Source: Cryobacterium sp. Y11 (GTDB lineage: Bacteria > Actinomycetota > Actinomycetes > Actinomycetales > Microbacteriaceae). From it: DNA of 64,000 bases. Below the pieces are notes generated by a model. That model worked only from the letters and a program-made list of their open reading frames with translations. It was not told where the DNA came from and did not search any database. The stretch is from the NCBI RefSeq assembly GCF_002929535.1, contig NZ_PJJO01000059.1, forward strand, positions 124,001 through 188,000, read 5' to 3'. Below, piece by piece: positions 54,401 through 62,280 of this stretch (position 1 is the stretch's first letter; the number at the start of each line of letters is the position of its first letter). Position numbers and translations under genes: made by a program.

Positions 54401-55976
54401 CGGCGGCGGCGAACGCAGCCAGCGCGGCCGAACCGTAGGCGAAAGTTCGGTATTCCGCCATCGACCGGGCGGGTGCGGCCCCGACCTCTTCCCCGGTGCG
54501 AAGCCCGCTGGAAGCGGTGGCATTTCGGGACTGTGCGTCGGCAGCCGCAGGCACACGGGGCAGGTCGGCAGCCGGCTCGGTGCTCCGAACGACCGGCTCG
54601 GTGTTCGTGGCGACCACGGCGGACTGCGGCGCGCGCAGCACGAGCAGAGCGTGAGCCGTAGCGACGACCGCGACCGCGCCGAGGCAGAAGACCGGGGCCA
54701 CGTCGTGCTCGGATTCGACAAAGATTGCGGTGACGGCCGATAGAACGAGGGCTACGACGCCGAGGGTGAGCAGCAGCATCCGCTCGAAAAGACGGTCGAC
54801 GGGTGGCCGTCGGCGTGCCGCCTGCGTGGGCCGCGTCACGCGGGGCAGGGTCGCGCGGTGGAGCAGCGCTCCGGCAGCGGCGCCAAGAAAGCCGACGAAC
54901 ACGCGGGTGAGCGTGTCGTGGCCCGAAAAGAGACCCGCTGCAAGCAGCCCGAGGCCGGGAACGGCAACGGCGAGTCCAGCGACGCTGCCCACCCGGAGGT
55001 TCGACAGCACGTGCCAGCCGAGGAACAGGGCCGCGCAGATTACCAGGGCGATGCCCCAGAAGAGCGCGGCATCGCTGCCAGCGAGCCCGAACATGTTGTT
55101 GTGCCGTAGGCCCCAGACATCGAGCAGTACGAGCACGACGGCGAAACTTCCGATGCCCTCAGCGGTGGTGGCGAGCCGGGAGCGCCGCATGCGGGTTGCG
55201 ACCACGAAGGCTGCCACGGTCAGCTGTGCGACGACGACGGATCGAAAGGCTAGCCCGGCGATGATCCAGGCGACGGTGAGAAAGAATATTGCAGCGACCG
55301 AGACCAACACCACTCCGACGACGAGCAGCACGACCTGCACGCTCGACCGCGCGGGCCGAGCGGGTAGGGCGCGCTCGGAGCTGGAGGTGGGCGCCGAGCG
55401 GGGTGCCGGTTTACTCGGGTGCGCGTCGACCCATGGAGCCCGCGGGGTGGCCGCCCGGTCGAGCGCCGGTGGCACAGGCAACACCGGCGGCGCCAGCGGT
55501 TGCACCGGCGCGGTCAGCGTGCCGTCGACCGTTTCTGCGCCGACCGCCTGTACGCTGACCGCCTGTACGCTGACCGCCTGCCAACTGGCCGTCTGCACAC
55601 CGATCCCATGGGCAGCAACCGTATTCGTTTGGCCCGAATTCACGCTCAACGCCGTGTCGGAAGTCGACACGGCGGCGCGAGCGCCGCGCTGGGGGACGGT
55701 GATTTGGCCCGGTGCTGTCTCGAAACGGATGCGCCCGATCAGCTCGGCGCGCCGTTCCATGGCCGCTGCGGCATCCGTTGAACTGGCCAGCAAGAGGGCC
55801 GCCGCCTCATGACGCAGATCGAGCTGGCACTCCGAGCACACCGGGGACAGCAGCGCGGCGTGACAGGCCGGGCACAGTGCCGCGTCGGTTAGGTCGCGCA
55901 GGTTGCGCGGCCAGGTGATGCGGCCAGCTTGCCAGCGATAGAACTCTGCGGTCTGCTTGGCCTCGTGCTCGGACAT
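51465..55976 (-). CDS. Giant multi-spanning membrane protein, SCO7613 type
   Basis: 1503 residues. The N-terminus has a zinc ribbon, CPACHAALLSPVCSECQLDL (about 34-53). A low-complexity linker with VSVQAVSVQAV repeats leads to the first helix near residue 215, after which some 30 or more hydrophobic segments fill the rest. This layout matches the SCO7613 C-terminal-domain family of actinobacteria, function unknown. The protein carries an (NP)6 insertion encoded by GGGGTT repeats and a 13-residue duplication (NGIRGAEIV twice), both apparently recent. It stands alone, and a transport or envelope role is only a guess. Confidence 0.85.
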   Translation of the reverse strand: MSEHEAKQTAEFYRWQAGRITWPRNLRDLTDAALCPACHAALLSPVCSECQLDLRHEAAALLLASSTDAAAAMERRAELIGRIRFETAPGQITVPQRGARAAVSTSDTALSVNSGQTNTVAAHGIGVQTASWQAVSVQAVSVQAVGAETVDGTLTAPVQPLAPPVLPVPPALDRAATPRAPWVDAHPSKPAPRSAPTSSSERALPARPARSSVQVVLLVVGVVLVSVAAIFFLTVAWIIAGLAFRSVVVAQLTVAAFVVATRMRRSRLATTAEGIGSFAVVLVLLDVWGLRHNNMFGLAGSDAALFWGIALVICAALFLGWHVLSNLRVGSVAGLAVAVPGLGLLAAGLFSGHDTLTRVFVGFLGAAAGALLHRATLPRVTRPTQAARRRPPVDRLFERMLLLTLGVVALVLSAVTAIFVESEHDVAPVFCLGAVAVVATAHALLVLRAPQSAVVATNTEPVVRSTEPAADLPRVPAAADAQSRNATASSGLRTGEEVGAAPARSMAEYRTFAYGSAALAAFAAAGIAPVVGARFDSVPFQLTVPLLLAVVLCVAMEASARRLVPPSTMRIAGLVAASSAAIVAVILLFITVGFAAWPLAQATVNGIRGAEIVPNIGNGIRGAEIVFDIVIADAGWALLALTGVFVILLMGWTLGGVLHARRQIIGAFGLVVVVLAVPFAPSIGLIVALYLLLGATALILLMLAREPETAGRVGRNPNPNPNPNPNPNRFSLGFLTPVIVGMLVASETFGYLISWGSPVTWWFGTVSLILALWFAHRLVTRGFLRHRTASAVTAHASGLLVAAAIAITLIGVAHVPLALAPDQRWSDVYHLVNVTPALALATALLHLLVASASLQPTVLTIIERRWAFFTLLIPTVLVFAAPVRFTDLSGSELLLQPEPLGAIVRAALFVGASALWVFLPHNRGALHGTSLHWERLIAALALAPTVYLLLREVLLAADAVTSVFFLAPPFVALVVGALALFRGTIGIGSVDTNSAGADVIGSPVSGRIATHALPTDAAPISTAPIIAGPIRAAGAELLARRDRIALEIGTAIVLAPVVYAAFVSSHSLDWLVIVLTGIVALIVSIAPDGLFASLSNRRHVGWLALVLGALGLWIGLSRVGTIALEPYVLPIAGIILIIATLIARYGISARTNNTSPVAALLTLAGLLIALAPLAAVSQTGSLVRPLIVALIASTLQLGTSVLVWSPLRSSYLAAGGLAGAISLVITSIAQTQRLLVAPGAPDARLELWLLLPAAVAVGSALLLVRQADAETVQLRRVGSIALVLVWASVLTWVELGVVTAPADAGLSISRAVLLVLGLSGVHVIALWRPRAPLGVVTGWSVLALAGLAAFISATSHAVTPFELVTVPVALALLCSGWLRLNVDPRARSWPWLGAGLGLLLLPSLLADLSHSDLWRIVGLGIVAISVLVIGSTRRLQAPFVIGAVVVIIHGVAQLWPWIALAYSAIPWFLWLGAGGILLIVLAARYEKRIANLKSVAFRITALR
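53792..53831 (+). repeat. Telomere-like (GGGGTT)6 hexamer tract
   Basis: GGTT followed by six GGGGTT units on the plus strand, coding alternating Asn-Pro in the giant membrane protein on the minus strand. The G-rich strand has enough G4 runs to form a G-quadruplex. Unit length keeps the frame when copies are gained or lost. Confidence 0.9.
54099..54165 (-). repeat. Recent 39-bp in-frame duplication
   Basis: A 28-bp identical segment at 54099-54126 and 54138-54165, offset 39 bp, gives NGIRGAEIV twice with 13-residue spacing in the giant membrane protein. Confidence 0.85.
55542..55580 (-). repeat. 15-bp tandem repeat
   Basis: GACCGCCTGTACGCT twice plus GACCGCCTG, coding repeated VSVQA in the linker after the zinc ribbon. 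Confidence 0.8.
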
Positions 55977-56113
55977 GGCTCTCCTCGCAGTCGGTCGGTC
56001 TGCCGACAGGTTACCGGGCGGAGAAATCCCTTGGTGCGCTACAGCAAAGTCTGTGGATAACTTTCTTTGCTGGCGGCGGAGGGGGAGCCGGGGAGCGTAA
56101 GGAGATGAGCCGA

Positions 56114-56929
56114 TCAGAGGCTGTTGGTCGCCAGCCAGCTGACCAGCACACGCTGAAACTCAAGCGGATGCTCCACGCTCGGCAGGTGCGCCGTGTCGCG
56201 GAACGTGCATCCGCTTGATTGTGGAAGCATCTCTAACAGAAACTCGTAGTGGGCCAGCGCCGAGGTCACGTCGAGTTCACCAACGGTGACGAGCGCTGGA
56301 ACATCGATGTCGCTGACCCGGTCGAGCGCGGGCGGTTCCAGCGGGATCAAGATCGGGGCCTCCGTGGCGTGAATCACGTTGCGCATATTGAGCTCCTGCG
56401 CCAGGGCAAGAAAGGCCGGGTCGACGTCGGCCGGCTTGCGGGAAGGCCCGACCGCCCACAGTGCAACCTCGAGCCGGGCCAGTCGCGGCCATTCGCGGGC
56501 GGTAAAGGCGGCGTCGAGCTTGTCGAACAGGGCGTCTTCACGCTCGGTGAGCTCCACGTCGGGAAATCCGCTGGGGCCGGATCCGATCGTGACCAGGCCG
56601 GCCACCCGCTCGGGACTAGCCACGGCCAAGTCGATGGCGATCGTGCCGCCGCGTGAGCACCCGATCAGGGTGGCGCGAGCGACGCCGAGGTGATCGAGCA
56701 GCGCCGCGGCATCCGCTCGATTAGAGAACGAAACATTTTCGGTCGTCGTCTGCCCGTAACCGCGGGCGTCGAAGCGAATGACGTAGTGGTGCGCGGCGAG
56801 GGCGGCGACCTGCGGATCCCACATGCGCAGCGTCGCAATACCGGCGTGCAGCAAGAGCAGGGCTGGCGAATCGGGCTCGCCCACAGTCTCGTAGTAGAGC
56901 GAGGCACCTGGAACGTCGAGTCGGGGCAT
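56114..56929 (-). CDS. Alpha/beta hydrolase
   Basis: 271 residues. LLLHAGIATLRMWDPQ contains the oxyanion region, ARATLIGCSRGGTIAIDLA has the nucleophile elbow GCSRGG with Ser at about 94, VGELDVTSA the acid, and FRDTAHLPSVEHP the catalytic His. The family covers 3-oxoadipate enol-lactonases, esterases and dehalogenases; no residue pattern selects one. TACGCT 6 nt upstream of the ATG suggests leaderless expression. Confidence 0.85.
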   Translation of the reverse strand: MPRLDVPGASLYYETVGEPDSPALLLLHAGIATLRMWDPQVAALAAHHYVIRFDARGYGQTTTENVSFSNRADAAALLDHLGVARATLIGCSRGGTIAIDLAVASPERVAGLVTIGSGPSGFPDVELTEREDALFDKLDAAFTAREWPRLARLEVALWAVGPSRKPADVDPAFLALAQELNMRNVIHATEAPILIPLEPPALDRVSDIDVPALVTVGELDVTSALAHYEFLLEMLPQSSGCTFRDTAHLPSVEHPLEFQRVLVSWLATNSL

Positions 56930-56935
56930 GCGACG

Positions 56936-56941
56936 AGCGTA
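56936..56941 (-). promoter_or_regulatory. Leaderless -10 element TACGCT
   Basis: On the minus strand TACGCT, then CGTCGC, then the ATG of the alpha/beta hydrolase gene. Confidence 0.45.
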
Positions 56942-57041
56942 GCGCTACGTCAGGTGCGGACGAAAGGCCGCGCCCATACCCATGGCCAGAATTGAACTGA
57001 GCGCGCGGTTCGACTGCAGCGTCGCCGCTCGCGGCAACCCC

Positions 57042-57047
57042 TAGGCT
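57042..57047 (+). promoter_or_regulatory. Leaderless -10 element TAGGCT
   Basis: TAGGCT, then CAACAGA (7 nt), then ATG 57055 of the AEC transporter gene. Identical hexamer to that of dcd. Confidence 0.5.
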
Positions 57048-57054
57048 CAACAGA

Positions 57055-57975
57055 ATGGGCGGCGTATTGGTCGGGTTTTCGATTATTGGATTTGTGATCC
57101 TGATCGGGTACTTCATCGAGCGGTTCGGTGTCCTCGGCGCCGGCGCTGGCCGGGTGCTGAACCGCATGGCCTTCTTCGTGGCGACTCCCGCGCTGTTGTT
57201 CACCGTGCTCTCCCACGCGGATGTCTCGGTGTTGTTCTCCGAATCTCTGCTTGCGATCGTGTGCACCATCGTGGTCGGTGTTCTGGTGTACGTCATCGCG
57301 GCCCGGCTGTTCTTTCGTCGGCCCGTGGCGGAAACGGTGCTCGGTGCGTCCAGTGCTATCTACGTCAACGCAAATAACATTGGACTACCGGTTGCCATCT
57401 ACGTGCTCGGCAGCGCCCAATTTGTGGCGCCGGTCTTGCTCCTGCAGCTAGTCATTCTGGCGCCGACCATTCTGGCCATTCTTGACCTGGCTACCCAGGG
57501 GCGCGCGTCATTTCTGTCGATCGTGACCCAGCCCATTCGCAACCCGATGATTCTCGGATCACTGGCGGGCGTGTTCGTGGCCATGCTCGACGTCACTCTG
57601 CCGAAGCCCGTACTCGCCCCGTTCGAACTGATCGGCGGCGCGGCGATTCCCCTGGTGCTGCTGTCGTTTGGCATGTCGCTGCACGGCCAACGCCTGCTCA
57701 AAGCCGGAACCGGACGCAAGCAGGTGATCGCTGCGACGGTGATCAAGGTCGCGCTGATGCCGATCGTCGCGTACCTGTTCGGGCACTTCGCGTTCGACCT
57801 GGGCGGCACCCAGCTGTTCGCTGTCGTTGCCGTGTCGGCGCTGCCGACCGCGCAGAACATCTACAACTTCGCCTCGCGCTACGACCGAGCCATTGTCGTC
57901 ACCCGTGACACCGTTTTGCTCACCACCATTTTGTCCATGCCGGTTTTGCTCGTCATTGCGGCACTTCTTGCTTGA
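57055..57975 (+). CDS. AEC-family (auxin efflux carrier type) transporter
   Basis: 306 residues with ten membrane helices in the two five-helix halves of AEC carriers. VNANNIGLPVAIYVLG carries the conserved N-NxGxP motif of the first half, and VSALPTAQNIYNFASRY the second-half equivalent with PTAQN. Bacterial AEC proteins carry malate, malonate or other organic acids. The next gene encodes a FAH-family hydrolase on the same strand 98 nt on, so an organic-acid substrate would be consistent (inference). Confidence 0.9.
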   Translation: MGGVLVGFSIIGFVILIGYFIERFGVLGAGAGRVLNRMAFFVATPALLFTVLSHADVSVLFSESLLAIVCTIVVGVLVYVIAARLFFRRPVAETVLGASSAIYVNANNIGLPVAIYVLGSAQFVAPVLLLQLVILAPTILAILDLATQGRASFLSIVTQPIRNPMILGSLAGVFVAMLDVTLPKPVLAPFELIGGAAIPLVLLSFGMSLHGQRLLKAGTGRKQVIAATVIKVALMPIVAYLFGHFAFDLGGTQLFAVVAVSALPTAQNIYNFASRYDRAIVVTRDTVLLTTILSMPVLLVIAALLA

Positions 57976-58073
57976 GTGCCGGCACAGCCGTTTTCGCGTG
58001 AAAACGTGAGATCTCCGCAGTTCTACCGGGCACCCGCTAACCGGCCACGATTTTGCCCCTCGAAAGGATGACA

Positions 58074-58817
58074 ATGTCCATCTCCACCCCCGAAACTGCA
58101 CCCGGAGCCCCGTTCGCCGCGCCGACACCCACCAGCCTGCCGATTGGTGACGCGTCCGACCGGTTCTACCTCAACCGGGTGTACTGCGTGGGCCGCAACT
58201 ACGCCGACCATGCGCGCGAAATGGGCAATGACCCAGACCGCGAGCCGCCGTTCTTCTTCGCGAAGCCGGCCGATGCCGTGTTCGCCGTGGCCGAGGGCGT
58301 TCCCGCCCGGGGCGTTTCTGCTCACGAGGTTCCCTACCCGCCCGAGACCGACAACCTGCACTTTGAGATGGAACTCGTCGTCGCGATCGGCGTCGGCGGC
58401 ACCAATATCGCGGCAGCGGATGCCCTCAGTCACGTCTTCGGATACGGCGCCGGCGTCGACCTCACCCGCCGAGACCTGCAGGATGCCGCCAAGGCCCTGC
58501 GCCGCCCGTGGGACCTCTCGAAGGGGTTCGATTTCTCCGGACCGTGCTCGCCGATCGCCGCAGCGACAGCGATCGGCCATCCCGGCGCAGCCCGCATCTG
58601 GCTGGACGTCGACGGTGACACCCGTCAGGACGGCGACCTCGCTGACCAGATCTGGCCCGTACCCGACGTGATCGCAGCGCTATCCCGGTTCGTCACCCTG
58701 CGGCCCGGCGACCTCATCTTTACCGGAACTCCCGCCGGCGTCGGCCGGATCGCGCCCGGAAACCTCGTCACCGCTGGAATCGATGGGATCGGCGAACTCG
58801 CCTTCCGCGTGGTCTGA
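58074..58817 (+). CDS. Fumarylacetoacetate hydrolase-family protein (fumarylpyruvate hydrolase-like)
   Basis: 247 residues from ATG 58074 (GAAAGG 6 nt upstream). VGRNYADHAREMG, FFFAKPADAVF, and NLHFEMELVVAIG carry the His, Lys and the acidic metal ligands; GYGAGVDLTRRDLQ and ILFTGTPAGVG-like TGTPAGVGRIAPG complete the FAH fold. The close match of YPPETDNLHFEMELV to gentisate-pathway fumarylpyruvate hydrolases suggests C-C bond hydrolysis of an acylpyruvate. No gentisate dioxygenase is nearby, so the pathway is open. Confidence 0.85.
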   Translation: MSISTPETAPGAPFAAPTPTSLPIGDASDRFYLNRVYCVGRNYADHAREMGNDPDREPPFFFAKPADAVFAVAEGVPARGVSAHEVPYPPETDNLHFEMELVVAIGVGGTNIAAADALSHVFGYGAGVDLTRRDLQDAAKALRRPWDLSKGFDFSGPCSPIAAATAIGHPGAARIWLDVDGDTRQDGDLADQIWPVPDVIAALSRFVTLRPGDLIFTGTPAGVGRIAPGNLVTAGIDGIGELAFRVV

Positions 58818-58826
58818 TGCCCAGGC

Positions 58827-58862
58827 GAGCGGATGCTTGACCCGGCGCCGCAGCATCCGCTC
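58827..58862 (+). terminator. Hairpin made of paired GCATCCGC motifs
   Basis: GAGCGGATGCT pairs perfectly with its complement over a 14-nt loop, 10 nt after the FAH-family stop. No U-tract follows. Both arms contain the 7-mer that is over-represented across the window. Confidence 0.6.
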
Positions 58863-58898
58863 ACCGCCGTGAGTCCCAGCCAGTATTTCACCCCCGAA

Positions 58899-58947
58899 GG
58901 GTCGCAAATCGACCTCGTGGGAGTGGTTTTAGGTCGATTTGCGACCC
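58899..58947. terminator. Long perfect inverted repeat between convergent genes
   Basis: 17-bp perfect arms (GGGTCGCAAATCGACCT and complement) with a 15-nt loop containing TTTT. It lies between the convergent FAH-family and GntR genes and could stop transcription from both sides. Confidence 0.65.
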
Positions 58948-59035
58948 CTCACGGGCGGGCGACGCCGCGGGACGCGTGAGGTATGGCATCCGCGGGCATC
59001 GGCGCGGCGCGGCATCCGCGGGCCCGGCGCCGCCG

Positions 59036-59710
59036 CTACTGGGGTAGCAGCGCGCCGAGAACGGTCGTGGCGTGGCCCCGATGTTCGTCGAGCAGGCGGA
59101 TGACGAGCTCGGCGTCCCCGGCGGCGAAGGCGTCAACGATGCCGGCATGTTCGTGCAGGGCCCGGGCCCGGTTGCCCGGCTCTTCGTAGTAGAGCCGGCG
59201 GTAGGCCTCGGTCGAATCCCAGAGCGCGCGCAAAATGCGTTCCAGCCGGGGCAGCCCGGATGACGTGACGAGCACGAAGTGGAACCTGCGATTTGCCTCG
59301 TTCATGGTGAGCAGATCACCGGCCGTATGGGCCAGCTCCACCTCGGCACCGGCCGCGCGCAGGTCGGCCAGCACGTGAGTGCCGCCGAGAGCGATCGTGG
59401 CGCGCACGGCCTCCGCCTCGAGTAGCTGGCGCAGCCGATACACCTCGAGCAGGTCGGTGAGCGAGAGCTCCGTCACCCGGTACCCATAATGCGGCTCGTG
59501 CACGACGTGCCCCTCGGTTTCGAGGGTGTTGAGGGCCTCCCGCACGGGAACCCGGCTGACACCGAGGCGTGCGGCTAGGTCTTCCTGCCGCAACGGCTGT
59601 CCGGGAACGAGCTCACCGATGCCGATCAGACGGCGCAGCTCACCGAGTACGAACGCCGGAACGGTCGGCGGGCGCTGGGTGGGAGACGGAGTTCGCTCTG
59701 GAGCAGGCAT
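59036..59710 (-). CDS. GntR-family (FCD/FadR-type) regulator
   Basis: 224 residues. Winged helix: GQPLRQEDLAARLGVSRVPVREAL and TLETEGHVVHEPHYGYRVTEL. The C-terminal FCD domain has MNEANRRFHFVLV (Asp-/His-type metal region) and LHEHAGIVDAF and DEHRGHA. FCD regulators respond to organic acids. It follows the acyl-CoA dehydrogenase and CoA-transferase genes on the same strand but has its own probable leaderless promoter. The palindrome at 62281-62297 is a likely target. Confidence 0.9.
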   Translation of the reverse strand: MPAPERTPSPTQRPPTVPAFVLGELRRLIGIGELVPGQPLRQEDLAARLGVSRVPVREALNTLETEGHVVHEPHYGYRVTELSLTDLLEVYRLRQLLEAEAVRATIALGGTHVLADLRAAGAEVELAHTAGDLLTMNEANRRFHFVLVTSSGLPRLERILRALWDSTEAYRRLYYEEPGNRARALHEHAGIVDAFAAGDAELVIRLLDEHRGHATTVLGALLPQ

Positions 59711-59717
59711 GTTGAAA

Positions 59718-59723
59718 ACCCTA
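59718..59723 (-). promoter_or_regulatory. Leaderless -10 element TAGGGT
   Basis: On the minus strand TAGGGT, then TTTCAAC (7 nt), then ATG 59710 of the GntR gene. Confidence 0.5.
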
Positions 59724-59772
59724 ACTCAGCACTCGGCCGTGCAACTGACCGGGCTGTTTCCAACCGGACTGT

Positions 59773-59866
59773 CGCATAACTCCTGCAATTCGTGTGCGGC
59801 CCCCAAGAGTTGCCCGGAATTACGCGGGCGGGTTGCCGGGCAGCCAGAAATTGCAGGAGTTATGCG
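59773..59866. repeat. Long-loop perfect 18-bp inverted repeat
   Basis: CGCATAACTCCTGCAATT (59773-59790) and its perfect complement (59849-59866) enclose 58 nt, within which TGCCCGG/CCGGGCA forms a further stem. It lies between the acyl-CoA dehydrogenase stop and the GntR promoter, so it may terminate the upstream operon. Confidence 0.65.
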
Positions 59867-59893
59867 CATCTTCAACTCAACAGTCGAGGCTAC

Positions 59894-61078
59894 TCAGCGG
59901 AAGGCTGCAATGCCGGTGATGTGCTGGCCGAGAATGAGGGTGTGCACCTCGTCTGTGCCCTCGTAGGTGCGCACACTCTCCAGGTTGTTGGCGTGGCGCA
60001 TCGGGGAATAGTCCAGGGTGATTCCGTTGCCGCCGAGCATCGCGCGTGCCTCGCGGCAGATGGTGATGGCTTCGCGGCAGTTGTTGAGCTTGCCGACCGA
60101 AATCTGGTGCGTGGCGAGCGTGCCGGCGTCTTTGAGCCGCCCGAGCTGCAGCGCGAGCAGGGTGCCCTTGTTGATTTCCAGGGCCATATTGACGAGCTTC
60201 TGCTGGGTCAGCTGGTAGCTGGCGAGCGGCTTGCCGAACTGCATCCGCTCTGTCGAGAATGCCAAAGCTGCCAGGTAGCTGTCGCGGGCGGCGCCCATGA
60301 CCCCCCAGACGATGCCATAGCGGGCTTCGTTGAGGCACTCGAACGGGCCGCGCAGGCCGCGGGCCTGGGGCAGCATGGCCGAGTCCGGCAGGCGCAGCTC
60401 GGTCAGTTCAATCTCGCACTGAATCGATGCCCGCATCGAGAGCTTCTGCTCGATCAAAGTTGCCACGAATCCGGGGGTGTCGGTCGGTACTACGAAGCCG
60501 CGGATCCCGTCATCCGTCATCGCCCAGATGATCGCAACCTGCGCGACCGAAGCCAGGCCGATCCAGCGCTTGGTGCCGTTCAGAACCCAGTCGGCGCCGT
60601 CGCGGCGCGCGAAGGTGGTCATGCTGGCCGGGTCGGAGCCGGCAGAAGGCTCCGTCAGCCCAAAGCAGCCGATCACCTCGCCGGCGGCCATGCGCGGCAG
60701 CCACTCGTTCTTCTGTTCCTCGGAGCCGTGCTTGTGGATGGCGCTCATCGCGAGCGAGCCCTGCACGCTCACGAAAGTGCGCAGTCCCGAGTCGCCGGCC
60801 TCCAACTCCAGCGCCGCGAGGCCGTATTCGACCGCGCTCCGCCCCGGGCAACCGTAGCCCGTGAGATGCATACCGAGTAGGCCGAGCTTGGCCATCTGCG
60901 GAACGATCTCGAGCGGAAAGACCGCCTTCTCGTACCAGTCGGCGATGTTGGGTTTGATAGTCGTGTTCACAAAGGCGCGCACCTCGTTACGCAGCGCAAT
61001 CTCGGCCTCGGTCAGCAGGGCATCGATGCCCACGAGGTCGGCAGCGTCGGTCAGGTCGGTGTCAATGGGGGTAGTCAT
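59894..61078 (-). CDS. gcdH: Glutaryl-CoA dehydrogenase-like acyl-CoA dehydrogenase
   Basis: 394 residues. CFGLTEPSAGSDPASM and WVLNGTKRWIG are the FAD/substrate segments. The C-terminus RHANNLESVRTYEGTDEVHTLILGQ contains the catalytic Glu in YEGTDEVH, the signature of glutaryl-CoA dehydrogenases, which oxidise and decarboxylate glutaryl-CoA to crotonyl-CoA. ATG 61078 overlaps the CoA-transferase stop by 4 nt (ATGA), so the two are coupled, as expected for glutarate catabolism. Confidence 0.88.
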   Translation of the reverse strand: MTTPIDTDLTDAADLVGIDALLTEAEIALRNEVRAFVNTTIKPNIADWYEKAVFPLEIVPQMAKLGLLGMHLTGYGCPGRSAVEYGLAALELEAGDSGLRTFVSVQGSLAMSAIHKHGSEEQKNEWLPRMAAGEVIGCFGLTEPSAGSDPASMTTFARRDGADWVLNGTKRWIGLASVAQVAIIWAMTDDGIRGFVVPTDTPGFVATLIEQKLSMRASIQCEIELTELRLPDSAMLPQARGLRGPFECLNEARYGIVWGVMGAARDSYLAALAFSTERMQFGKPLASYQLTQQKLVNMALEINKGTLLALQLGRLKDAGTLATHQISVGKLNNCREAITICREARAMLGGNGITLDYSPMRHANNLESVRTYEGTDEVHTLILGQHITGIAAFR

Positions 61079-62280
61079 GAGTCGTCTTCCTTCAGTAGAG
61101 CGGATGCTGGTGGCTGGCTATGCGAGAACGTCGCGCCGGCGTGTTCACCGAACAATGGCGGCGGGCGAAGGTACCGAGCGGGGGTGTCTGAGAGGCTGAT
61201 CGGGTTGGCGATCTGCTGGCTCACGCGGGAGCCAGCGGCATCCGTCACCGACACGACGGGCGCCAGACCGAGTTCGGTGGCCAACTCGAGCGCCTCGGCG
61301 ATCGAGTTCACCTTGCCGGCTGGCACCCGGGCCGCCGCCAGCAGAGTGGTCCACTCCGCCGCCGGGCGAGTGGCGAGCCGTGCCTCGAGCAGCTCTTTGA
61401 GCACCGCGCGATGGGCGAGGCGGTCGGCGTTGCAACCGAACCGCGTATCGACGCTCAGCTCGGGCAGCCCGAGCACCTGCGCGAGGGCGCTGAACTGCTT
61501 GTCGGTGCCGACGGCGATCGCGATCGGATCGTCCACGGTACGAAAGGTTTCGTACGGCGCAATGCTCGGATGGGCGTTACCGAGCCGTTGTGGCGCGACG
61601 CCGGTGGCGAGGGTGCTCGAGGCCTGGTTGACCAGCCCGGTGAGCAGCGAGGAGAGCAGGTTTACGTCCACCCGCTGGCCGCGGCCGGTCTGGTCGCGCG
61701 CGCGCAGCGCAGCGAGAATTCCGATGACCGCGTTCTGCCCGGTGAGCACGTCGACCAGGGCGACGCCGACCTTGCTCGGCTCGGAATCGGGGGAGCCGGT
61801 CACGCTCATCAACCCGCCGACCGCCTGTACGAGCAGGTCGTAGCCCGGCAGCGCGGCACCGCCGGCGCGACCGAATCCGGTGATCGAGCAATAGACCAGC
61901 TCGGGGCGCTCCGCCTGCAGGGTGCCATAGTCGAGGCCGTACTGTTCCATGACGCCCGGACGAAAATTCTCGATCAGGACGTCGGCATCCAGTGCCAGCG
62001 CGCGCGCCTCGGCCAGGCCGCGCTCGGTGCCGAGATCGCAGACGACCGAGCGCTTATTGCGGTTGACACTCGCGAAGTAGCTGCCCATCCCGTTCTCATC
62101 GACCGGCGGCACCCAGGCGCGAGTATCATCGCCGAGCGGATGCTCGATCTTGATCACGTCCGCACCGAAATCGGCGAGCATCATCGTGGCAAATGGTCCG
62201 GCAAGCACGCGGGAAAAATCAGCAACACGGATGCCGTCCAGCGGCCCCGCAGGTTGGCTTGCGTCTGCGCTCCAGCTCAT
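61075..62280 (-). CDS. CaiB/BaiF-family CoA-transferase (glutarate CoA-transferase candidate)
   Basis: 401 residues. GIRVADFSRVLAGPFATMMLADFGADVIKIEHP at the start contains the family motif, with the rest of the class III fold including LIENFRPGVMEQYGLDY and the catalytic-Asp region VNLLSSLLTGLVNQ. Class III CoA-transferases move CoA between carboxylic acids. Fused translationally to a glutaryl-CoA dehydrogenase, it is a good candidate for succinyl-CoA:glutarate CoA-transferase. ATG 62280 lies directly against an operator/promoter with no leader. Confidence 0.85.
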   Translation of the reverse strand: MSWSADASQPAGPLDGIRVADFSRVLAGPFATMMLADFGADVIKIEHPLGDDTRAWVPPVDENGMGSYFASVNRNKRSVVCDLGTERGLAEARALALDADVLIENFRPGVMEQYGLDYGTLQAERPELVYCSITGFGRAGGAALPGYDLLVQAVGGLMSVTGSPDSEPSKVGVALVDVLTGQNAVIGILAALRARDQTGRGQRVDVNLLSSLLTGLVNQASSTLATGVAPQRLGNAHPSIAPYETFRTVDDPIAIAVGTDKQFSALAQVLGLPELSVDTRFGCNADRLAHRAVLKELLEARLATRPAAEWTTLLAAARVPAGKVNSIAEALELATELGLAPVVSVTDAAGSRVSQQIANPISLSDTPARYLRPPPLFGEHAGATFSHSQPPASALLKEDDS

